Source: Yoonia maritima (GTDB lineage: Bacteria > Pseudomonadota > Alphaproteobacteria > Rhodobacterales > Rhodobacteraceae). Taken from it: DNA of 64,000 nt. Below the pieces are notes generated by a model. It saw only the letters and a program-made list of their open reading frames with translations. It was not told the DNA's origin and did no database searches. Made by a program: the position numbers and the translations under genes. The DNA is taken from positions 310,001-374,000 of the forward strand of contig NZ_PKFN01000008.1 of assembly GCF_002933395.1 (NCBI RefSeq), in the 5' to 3' direction. This document shows positions 54,136-61,283 of the stretch, one piece after another; positions within the stretch are counted from its first letter, which is position 1; every line of letters starts with the position of its first letter.

Positions 54136-55041
54136 TCAATTTCGTTGCAATTTCACGGCCTCTTGTTTCGCTAGTCGGATCAGATGCGCCATGAATGGGC
54201 GGGACGTATCCTCGGACCGGGTCGCGGCATAAAGACGACGGGTAATACCGTCCCTGGTTAACGGTCGGGTCACGTAGTCAGAGTTATAACGTACTTGGCT
54301 AACAACCCAATCCGGCAACACTGCAACGCCACGGTTCGAGGCGACCAACAATAAGATCACAGCAGTCAGTTCAACCTGCCGCACTGCCCCCGGTTCAACC
54401 TTGGCCGGTGTCAAAAGCTGAGAAAAGATATCAAGCCGCGCACGGTCAACAGGATAGGTGATCAGTGTTTCACCCCGAAAATCCTCGGCCTCGATCACTT
54501 CTTTCTGTGCGAGCGGATGTGAAGACGACGCTACAAAAACGGGTTCATAGTCGAAAAGCGGCGTAAAATCAGTGTCAGGCAGTTCCTCTGGATCAGAGGA
54601 CACAACCAAATCCACCTCTTCTTTTCTCAGCGCAGGCAAGGCATCAAACGCAAGGCCCGGACGAATATCGACATCGACCTCAGGCCATGCCTTGCGGAAT
54701 TGTTCCAACACGGGGAACAACCATTCAAAACAGGCATGGCATTCGATTGCGATGTGCAGGCGACCAGAGCTACCTTTGATCAAACCCGAGAATTCCGCCT
54801 CAAGTGCAGCGACCTGTGGCAAGATCGATTCAGCCGCGGCAAGCATCCGCATTCCGGCGGCCGAGAGTTTCAGCGGTTTAGATCGGCGCACGAATAATTC
54901 AACGCCGGCCTGATCCTCGATCCCTTTGATCTGATGGCTTAGCGCACTTTGCGTGATGTTCAGCTGATCAGCCGCACGCGCCAGACCACCCGTGTCATGG
55001 ATTGCCTTGATGGTCCGAAGATGCCGGAATTCGATATGCAT
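54136..55041 (-). CDS. metR: LysR-type regulator, probable MetR
   Basis: 301 residues from the ATG at 55041 (GAGGCTGG upstream). HTH of the LysR family (HIEFRHLRTIKAIHDTGGLARAADQLNITQSALSHQIKGIED), followed by the substrate-binding domain. Divergent from metF with about 90 bases between them, which with the resemblance of the HTH to MetR supports a role in methionine metabolism controlled by homocysteine. Confidence 0.85.
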   Translation of the reverse strand: MHIEFRHLRTIKAIHDTGGLARAADQLNITQSALSHQIKGIEDQAGVELFVRRSKPLKLSAAGMRMLAAAESILPQVAALEAEFSGLIKGSSGRLHIAIECHACFEWLFPVLEQFRKAWPEVDVDIRPGLAFDALPALRKEEVDLVVSSDPEELPDTDFTPLFDYEPVFVASSSHPLAQKEVIEAEDFRGETLITYPVDRARLDIFSQLLTPAKVEPGAVRQVELTAVILLLVASNRGVAVLPDWVVSQVRYNSDYVTRPLTRDGITRRLYAATRSEDTSRPFMAHLIRLAKQEAVKLQRN

Positions 55042-55132
55042 ATGAGCCAGCCTCATGATCGTGGTGAAAGTTATGAATTTGTCTCAACTCATTAAAGCTG
55101 CGATAACAGCATGGCAAGAGAGAGGTCCGCCC

Positions 55133-55999
55133 ATGTCTACGCCGTCTGTATCATTCGAATTCTTCCCGCCTAAGTCGCTCGCGGCTTCATTCCGGCTTTG
55201 GGATTGCGTGAATACGCTCGCCCCGCTTGACCCGACATTCGTATCGGTGACCTACGGCGCAGGCGGTACCACCCGCAAACTGACGCACGAGGCAGTCGGC
55301 ACGATCCACAAGACCAGCGGCTTGAACGTTGCCGCGCATTTGACATGTGTCGATGCGACAAAAGCCGAGACATTGGAAATCGCCGACGGCTATGCCGAAG
55401 AAGGCGTGCGCGAAATCGTGGCCCTACGTGGTGACGCGCCAAAAGGGTCGGATGGCTTCAAACCACATGCCGAAGGCTTTGCCAGCTCTGTCGAACTGAT
55501 CGGCGCATTGGCGGACACAGGAAAATTCAACATCCGCGTGGGCGCATATCCTGAAAAGCACCCAGAGGCCGCAGACCAAGCCGCAGACATCGCGTTCCTA
55601 AAGCGTAAAATCGACGCTGGCGCGACTTCTGCGATTACACAATTCTTTTTTGAAGCCGACACATTTTTCCGGTTCCGTGATGCCTGCGTAAAGGCGGGGA
55701 TCGATGCTACGATCCTTCCGGGCATCCTGCCAATCGAAAACTGGGGCGGCACACAGCGGTTTGCGAAAATGTGCGGCACGACAATTCCACAAGTGGTGAC
55801 CGATGCATTTGAACATGCGACCCGCGATGGAACGACTGATCTGCTCGCGACTGCGTTGGCGACCGAACTATGTGATGATCTGCTGCAAGGTGGCGTTGAC
55901 CACCTGCATTTCTACACTTTGAACCGCCCGGAACTGACGCGCGATGTATGTCATGCGCTAGGTGTCACACCAAAAGGCCGGTTGCAAAACGTAGCGTAA
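55133..55999 (+). CDS. metF: 5,10-methylenetetrahydrofolate reductase
   Basis: 288 residues from the ATG at 55133 (AGAGAGG upstream). Flavoenzyme with SFEFFPPKS, FVSVTYGAGGTTR, LRGDAPKG, AYPEKHPEA and ITQFFFEADTFFRF, all characteristic of MetF. Makes 5-methyltetrahydrofolate for methionine synthesis. Divergent from the metR-like gene. Confidence 0.95.
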   Translation: MSTPSVSFEFFPPKSLAASFRLWDCVNTLAPLDPTFVSVTYGAGGTTRKLTHEAVGTIHKTSGLNVAAHLTCVDATKAETLEIADGYAEEGVREIVALRGDAPKGSDGFKPHAEGFASSVELIGALADTGKFNIRVGAYPEKHPEAADQAADIAFLKRKIDAGATSAITQFFFEADTFFRFRDACVKAGIDATILPGILPIENWGGTQRFAKMCGTTIPQVVTDAFEHATRDGTTDLLATALATELCDDLLQGGVDHLHFYTLNRPELTRDVCHALGVTPKGRLQNVA

Positions 56000-56009
56000 C
56001 CGTACAGCT

Positions 56010-56029
56010 TCGGGCGAAACAACGCCCGA
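56010..56029 (+). other. Hairpin directly before the thioesterase gene
   Basis: TCGGGCG (56010-56016) pairs with CGCCCGA (56023-56029), loop AAACAA. There is no T run. Its 3' arm carries the only purine-rich ribosome-binding sequence (CGAGG) a few bases before the ATG at 56036, so it might hide the start or act as a weak terminator of metF. Confidence 0.45.
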
Positions 56030-56035
56030 GGCCCT

Positions 56036-56518
56036 ATGACAACCACCGTTCCATACACATTGCCTGATCGCGACAGAATGCTGTCTATGTCGGGCTTCGA
56101 CTACCTTCAGACGATGCTACGCGAACCGGCGCTCTCTGCGCCGATTGGCAAACTTATGAACTATTGGCTGGATACTGTTGAGCCTGGCAAAGTTACGTTT
56201 CGCGGCACGCCACAGTACGAGCACACCAATCCAATGGGCGGGATTCACGGGGGCTGGTACGGCACTCTACTGGATAGCTGCATGGCCTGCGCCGTTAAGA
56301 CCAAAGTGCCAAAAGGCGCAATTTATACGACCCTTGAATACAAAGTGAACCTCACGCGGGCGATCCCCATTGGGACAGAAATTATCGCGACTGGTTTTCT
56401 AGACCACGCCGGTCGGTCGACAGGTGTGTCACATGGTGAAATCCGCGGCGCTGATGACGGCAAACTTTATGCGACCGGTTCAACCACTTGCCTGATTATG
56501 CAAATCCACCGCGATTGA
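56036..56518 (+). CDS. PaaI-type hotdog-fold thioesterase
   Basis: 160 residues with the hotdog family's features: NPMGGIHGGWYGTLLDSCMACAVKT (with the active-site region around GGIHGG), YTTLEYKVNLTRAIPIG and GRSTGVSHGEI. Substrate not known. Directly downstream of metF; its 3' end overlaps the DUF2235 gene by 39 bases on the opposite strand. Confidence 0.88.
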   Translation: MTTTVPYTLPDRDRMLSMSGFDYLQTMLREPALSAPIGKLMNYWLDTVEPGKVTFRGTPQYEHTNPMGGIHGGWYGTLLDSCMACAVKTKVPKGAIYTTLEYKVNLTRAIPIGTEIIATGFLDHAGRSTGVSHGEIRGADDGKLYATGSTTCLIMQIHRD

Positions 56519-57547
56519 TGGCTCTATAATCTCGGCGGTGATCGTTTCGTGCATTCGTTCAGATGGATCGTCGCCGATGACCCTTGCTCTGCGTGCAAGG
56601 AAAACCTTCGCCCAACCACGCCAGCTTCCGATGGACGGCGCGGTGACATCTTGCGAAAATCTGTCGCGCCAACCGTCCGGTAGCGGGACGTTACAGTCAG
56701 ACAGGCGGTCAAGTATCCAAACAAGAGGAATATTCGCCAAAGGTCGCGCTTGCGGGTGTTCCCAGACCTGTCCGCCGATATCTGCATGATTTCCGCGAAA
56801 CCAAACCTGTTCCATATGGCCAGTCCATTCGGGATTGCTTTTCCACATCACGGGTTCATACGCGCGGCGGCGTTCATCAATTGCCAGCGCATGAAAGCCG
56901 TTCAGAACGTGTGGGCCCAGCGCGTGATTGTGAAAGTCATGCTGCGCAGGTGCCCAGCGCCACAAAATTGGCAACCGAAGCCCAAGCGCCTTTACGGTAT
57001 CCCAAACGGCGACCGCTTCGATTTTAACATCATGATAACAATAAATTTCGCGAAATCGCTTAGCCGCAGGATTAATGCTGCCATTTCTATAGTGCCTATA
57101 CGCCTGCCGTACTGCCCGCACAGTCGCGTGATCGGCTTGCACCAAGCCAACGCTGTCAATCACCCCCGCCAACGACCGTACGGCATAAGCCCCGCGCGAA
57201 TAACCAACCAGAATAATCTTATCGCCGGGCCGATAGCGTGACGCAACAACACCATATGCACGTTCAATTTGACGATTGATACCCTTGCCGGTCATCACCC
57301 CCCATGTGCCTGCCCAGTCGCGCCACTGAATTCCCGCTTCATAATGCAAAGTTACATTGTTGGTGCGGCTGACCTCGTTCAGCAACTTAAATGTAAGCCC
57401 CGCGTTCGTTTCACGACCAGTGGCAAGCGACGACATCGTCCCATCTAGGATAACCACATGGGTCGCTGAACCGCGCCGGCGTAGACCACCTTCTTCGGTG
57501 CGCGCACGGCGTCCGAATAATCCAAAGAACCAATCACGCAGCTTCAC
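56480..57547 (-). CDS. DUF2235 alpha/beta hydrolase
   Basis: 355 residues from a GTG at 57547. DUF2235 features: VVILDGTMSSLATG, the nucleophile elbow VGYSRGAYAVRSLAG (G-x-S-x-G), VWDTVKALG, HHALDERRR-like ALAIDERRRAYEP and WFRGNHADIGGQV with the catalytic His/Asp region. Family members include lipase-like T6SS effectors, but no secretion genes are nearby. Its start overlaps the end of the molybdenum hydroxylase gene by 14 bases. Confidence 0.87.
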   Translation of the reverse strand: MKLRDWFFGLFGRRARTEEGGLRRRGSATHVVILDGTMSSLATGRETNAGLTFKLLNEVSRTNNVTLHYEAGIQWRDWAGTWGVMTGKGINRQIERAYGVVASRYRPGDKIILVGYSRGAYAVRSLAGVIDSVGLVQADHATVRAVRQAYRHYRNGSINPAAKRFREIYCYHDVKIEAVAVWDTVKALGLRLPILWRWAPAQHDFHNHALGPHVLNGFHALAIDERRRAYEPVMWKSNPEWTGHMEQVWFRGNHADIGGQVWEHPQARPLANIPLVWILDRLSDCNVPLPDGWRDRFSQDVTAPSIGSWRGWAKVFLARRARVIGDDPSERMHETITAEIIEPSIAVDLHNQASG

Positions 57548-59834
57548 TGTTATTCTTTGCCGCCTTTATCGTTTCCCAAACCCGGTGCGGTGTAAACGGC
57601 ATCTCGACATGCCGGACACCCACATCCCACAACGCGTCAATAACCGCATTCGACACAGCCGCAAGAGCACCAACAGTGCCTGCCTCACCACAGCCTTTCA
57701 TCCCCATTGGATTGTTCAGCGACGGCGTAGTTTCAGTGGCAAACCCGATCATTGGCATATTATCAGCGCGCGGCATTCCGTAATCCATGAAAGTCGCAGT
57801 CAGCAACTGACCATCTTCATCAAAAACCACCCGCTCTGTTAATGCCTGCCCGATCCCTTGGGCAACGCCACCATGTACCTGCCCCTCGGCCAGCATTGGA
57901 TTAATAAGATTACCAAAATCGTCAACTACGGTATAACGATCCACCGTAACAACCCCAGTTTCGGGGTCGATTTCAACCTCGGCAACATGAGCCCCATTGG
58001 GGAAGCTACGGTTTTCCAAATCAATCGTCGCTGTGTGTGCCAACAAGTCATCGCGCCCCGCGTGGCGCGCCATATCGACGACCTCTAACATTGTGGGAGT
58101 CAGGTTTGATCCAGCAATCCGAAACTGTTCGTCGTCAAAACTGACTGCGCTGGCATCAACACCCTGATCATCGGCAAGGAAGGCACTGAATGCGTTGATC
58201 ATCACATCGACGGTCGCAAGCGTCGCCGTATTTTGCACAGTGACCGAACGTGACCCACCTGTACCGCCGCCCTTAGCGATCTGATCACTATCCCCCTGCA
58301 CCACTGTAATTTGATCAGCGGGAATACCCGTCTGGTCTGCAAGGAACTGCGCATAAACCGTTTCGTGGCCCTGCCCGTTCGATTGCGTCCCGACATAGAT
58401 CAACGCGCCACCATCAACGAATTCAACTTTTGTGGTTTCTACGGTGTCACCCAAAATGCTCTCGATATAGTAACATAGTCCCTGCCCGCGCAGCTTGCCT
58501 TTCGCGGCGGTGTTCGCCTTACGGCCTCCAAACCCAGTCCGGTCGGCCTCTTGCGCGGCGCGGTTCAGCACCTTGGCGAATTCACCAACATCATAAGTCA
58601 CGCCCGTTACCGATGTGTAAGGGAATTGTTCCGGAGCAATGAAATTTTTCTCGCGGAGCGCCCAAGGATCGACCCTAAGCTGACGGGCTGCCTCGTCCAT
58701 TACACGTTCAAGAACAAAGATCGCCTCGGGTCGACCAGCCCCACGGTATGCGTCTACCGGCGTTGTGTTCGTAAACACACCCACGCACCCCATATAGGCC
58801 GTTTGCACATCATAAGTGCCCATCATAACTTTGGCGAATAGCTCTGTTTGGATCGGCTGCGCGTAGGCAGAGTTATATGCGCCCATGTTCGCGACAGTAT
58901 CTAAATGATAGGCAACAATGCGGTGGTTTTCGTCAAAAGCAAGGGTCGCCGTCGTCGTAAGATCACGCCCTGCGTTGTCCGACAACATCGCCTCTGTCCG
59001 GTCGGACATCCAACGGACCGGCCGACTTAACACCCGCGCCGCATGTGATACCGCAAAATACTCGGGGTAACGCATACCCTTCATGCCAAAGCCCCCGCCG
59101 ACATCGGGGTTAGTCACGCGGATCTCGGACTTATCCAAGCCGAAGTGCTTCGCCAAATCATCCTTTAGGCCCCATACACCCTGACCACCAAAGGCCAAAT
59201 GCAGGCGACCATCGGTGATTTCGGCAAAGCAACCGCGAGGCTCCATCGAATTTACGATAATTCGATTATCAAACACTTCCGTTGTCACAACATGTGCCGC
59301 GTCTTTGATCGCCTCTTTCACGGCTTCTTCGTCACCTAAACCGAAATCAAACGCCTTATTTTCAGGTGCTTCACTATGGATTGCATCGCCGCCAACGGCC
59401 AAATCAACATGCACAGGTAGGTCGTCAATCTCGAGCCCAATAACTTCAGCCGCGTCTTTCGCTTCAAGCAAGCTATCCGCGACGATCATCGTAACCGCCT
59501 CGCCGACATGACGAACACGGCCGCGTGCAAGAACGGGGCGCTCGGGCTTTGCGCCCCGTGATCCATCACGGTTTTTCACCACGGTCGTACCAAGCCCGAT
59601 CTTAACGCCCGCGGCGATCAAATCATCAACGGTAACAATTAAATGCACACCCGGCATTTCGCGCGCGTCGTCCAAATCCAATGCAACGATTTCACCATGG
59701 GCCACTGGTGAACGCAGAAAATATGCATGTAATGCGTCTTTGGGAGCAATGTCATCAACGTAACGCCCATGCCCGGTGACAAGTCGCATATCCTCGACAC
59801 GTTTGACAGATTGGCTTTTGCCGAACTTTTCCAT
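57534..59834 (-). CDS. Molybdenum hydroxylase, xanthine dehydrogenase/CoxL-like large subunit
   Basis: 766 residues. Substrate-entry domain at the N-terminus (RVEDMRLVTGHGRYVDDI), then the molybdopterin-binding parts (GGQGVWGLKDDLAKHFGL, VGGGFGMKG, GTQSNGQGHETVYAQ, KGGGTGGSRS, GCGEAGTVGA). The active-site loop reads DAYRGAGRPEA, not AYRCSFR, so it is not a form I CO dehydrogenase. The medium (FAD) and small ([2Fe-2S]) subunits that normally sit beside it are absent from the window. Overlaps DUF2235 by 14 bases. Confidence 0.9.
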   Translation of the reverse strand: MEKFGKSQSVKRVEDMRLVTGHGRYVDDIAPKDALHAYFLRSPVAHGEIVALDLDDAREMPGVHLIVTVDDLIAAGVKIGLGTTVVKNRDGSRGAKPERPVLARGRVRHVGEAVTMIVADSLLEAKDAAEVIGLEIDDLPVHVDLAVGGDAIHSEAPENKAFDFGLGDEEAVKEAIKDAAHVVTTEVFDNRIIVNSMEPRGCFAEITDGRLHLAFGGQGVWGLKDDLAKHFGLDKSEIRVTNPDVGGGFGMKGMRYPEYFAVSHAARVLSRPVRWMSDRTEAMLSDNAGRDLTTTATLAFDENHRIVAYHLDTVANMGAYNSAYAQPIQTELFAKVMMGTYDVQTAYMGCVGVFTNTTPVDAYRGAGRPEAIFVLERVMDEAARQLRVDPWALREKNFIAPEQFPYTSVTGVTYDVGEFAKVLNRAAQEADRTGFGGRKANTAAKGKLRGQGLCYYIESILGDTVETTKVEFVDGGALIYVGTQSNGQGHETVYAQFLADQTGIPADQITVVQGDSDQIAKGGGTGGSRSVTVQNTATLATVDVMINAFSAFLADDQGVDASAVSFDDEQFRIAGSNLTPTMLEVVDMARHAGRDDLLAHTATIDLENRSFPNGAHVAEVEIDPETGVVTVDRYTVVDDFGNLINPMLAEGQVHGGVAQGIGQALTERVVFDEDGQLLTATFMDYGMPRADNMPMIGFATETTPSLNNPMGMKGCGEAGTVGALAAVSNAVIDALWDVGVRHVEMPFTPHRVWETIKAAKNNSEAA

Positions 59835-60008
59835 GTGCTGTTCCTTCGTTGCCCTCTTGATGCCACCCTAATCCTAGCGACTGTGTTGTCTAGTGACGGC
59901 ATCGTGAGAAAAATTCGTTTTATCGGGATTAAAACACCCAAGGCAGGCGTTATTGTAATAGTCGTTCAGCAAAATTGGCGGCGAATATTTTCAAAACGGA
60001 GCCATTTT

Positions 60009-60386
60009 ATGAAAACCACTATTGTAACTCTTATGGTCATCGAAGGACTTATCGCATCAGGGGCTTACGCTGCTGGTCCAGAAACACCCCCTGCAACCGT
60101 TGCCGGTGGCCTTCTCACTGATGCAAACGGCATGAGCCTTTATACATTCGCGCCAGACTCCGCCACATCATCTGAATGCAATGGCAGTTGTAGCAATAGC
60201 TGGCCACCGCTCACGGCAGACGTGGATGCCGGCGAAACCGGTGCGTTCACCATCATCACGCGTGATGATGGACAACTGCAATGGGTCTATGCTGGGCGGC
60301 CACTGTATCGCTGGGTAAACGACAAGATGCCAGGGGACACCACAGGCGACGGCATCGGCGGGAATTGGCACCTTGCGCGCCCTTAA
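60009..60386 (+). CDS. Secreted Lipoprotein_15 (COG4315)-type protein
   Basis: 125 residues from the ATG at 60009 (ACGGAG upstream). Signal peptide MKTTIVTLMVIEGLIASGAYA without the lipobox, then two copies of the Y-x-F/W pattern typical of this family (MSLYTFAPDS with CNGSCSNSWPPL, and RPLYRWVNDKMPGDTTGDG). Function unknown. It lies 79 bases before an ECF sigma factor gene on the same strand, which may regulate it. Confidence 0.85.
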   Translation: MKTTIVTLMVIEGLIASGAYAAGPETPPATVAGGLLTDANGMSLYTFAPDSATSSECNGSCSNSWPPLTADVDAGETGAFTIITRDDGQLQWVYAGRPLYRWVNDKMPGDTTGDGIGGNWHLARP

Positions 60387-60465
60387 AGCCAATCCCATTT
60401 ACGCGCCATACGCTGACCGCTAGCGTTATTCACGATTACAAATAATATGGGGACGGCGGTTCAAC

Positions 60466-60963
60466 ATGGGTGATTTTCACCGACGGATTGAAATCTGCCT
60501 CCCTGACTTATGGCGATACGCATATGCATTAACGCGCGATCCTGACGCCGCAGATGACCTGCTTCAAGACGGTGTAGAGCGCGCATGGCGTAAACGCGAC
60601 CTATGGCGCCCCACCGGAACATTCAAATCTTGGGCTATGAAAGTGTTACTGAACACCTATCGCACACAGCTAAGGTCGCCAGCACATCACAACATCACCG
60701 CCCCGATAAACGACATTACGCTCAATATTGCGGCAACCGATACGCTCGCAGATCAACTTACGTTGATAGAAACAGCCCGCGCAATCGAAAGCCTTTCACC
60801 CGAACAGCGCGAAGCACTATTAACGGTTGTAATTTCTGGGCTTAGCTACAAAGAAGCAGCAGAGACGCTCGATATCCCAATTGGCACGCTTATGTCACGG
60901 CTGGCGCGCGCAAGATCCGCACTGAAGGCGACCATGACGATGGAAAAGAATTCAACTCTATGA
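60466..60963 (+). CDS. ECF-type RNA polymerase sigma factor
   Basis: 165 residues. Region 2 (LPDLWRYAYALTRDPDAADDLLQDGVERAWRKRD, with the FKSWAMKVLLNTYR continuation) and region 4 (LSPEQREALLTVVISGLSYKEAAETLDIPIGTLMSRLARAR). Its stop overlaps the next small gene by ATGA, the usual sigma/anti-sigma arrangement. Target promoters unknown. Confidence 0.92.
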   Translation: MGDFHRRIEICLPDLWRYAYALTRDPDAADDLLQDGVERAWRKRDLWRPTGTFKSWAMKVLLNTYRTQLRSPAHHNITAPINDITLNIAATDTLADQLTLIETARAIESLSPEQREALLTVVISGLSYKEAAETLDIPIGTLMSRLARARSALKATMTMEKNSTL

Positions 60964-61178
60964 CATTGCTAGACGAACGCCCGATCACAGACGCCTTGTT
61001 GCATGCATTTGTAGATGGACAACTAGACGACGTGCTCATGACCAAAGTCGAAGCGTATTTAGACAAACATCCCGAACGCATAGCTGACCTTCAAACTTGG
61101 ACACAGCAAAACGCAGCTATTCAAAAACTGTACACATACCGGGATATCCCACCCAAATTCGCAAAGCTGCCAGAGTAA
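60960..61178 (+). CDS. Very short anti-sigma factor-like protein
   Basis: 72 residues. It matches only the cytoplasmic N-terminal helix bundle of membrane anti-sigma factors (ITDALLHAFVDGQLDDVLMTKVEAYLDKHPERIADL ... WTQQNAAIQKLY). It lacks the membrane segment and periplasmic part (usually about 180 further residues) and the H-x3-C-x2-C zinc motif. Either it has been truncated or it acts as a soluble anti-sigma factor. Overlaps the sigma gene by four bases. Confidence 0.75.
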   Translation: MTLLDERPITDALLHAFVDGQLDDVLMTKVEAYLDKHPERIADLQTWTQQNAAIQKLYTYRDIPPKFAKLPE

Positions 61179-61283
61179 CGCGCTAAAGCTGAACACATTT
61201 CGCCTGCGCAAGCGACGATAAGCCCCTTTCCCTTAGTCAGCCCATTCGGTATTCGAATTCCAAACCAGATTGGGGACGTGACA

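Noticed and set aside
57534..59834. Carbon monoxide dehydrogenase large subunit
   Set aside because: The active-site loop is AYRGAGR, not the AYRCSFR of true CO dehydrogenases, and the partner subunits are absent.
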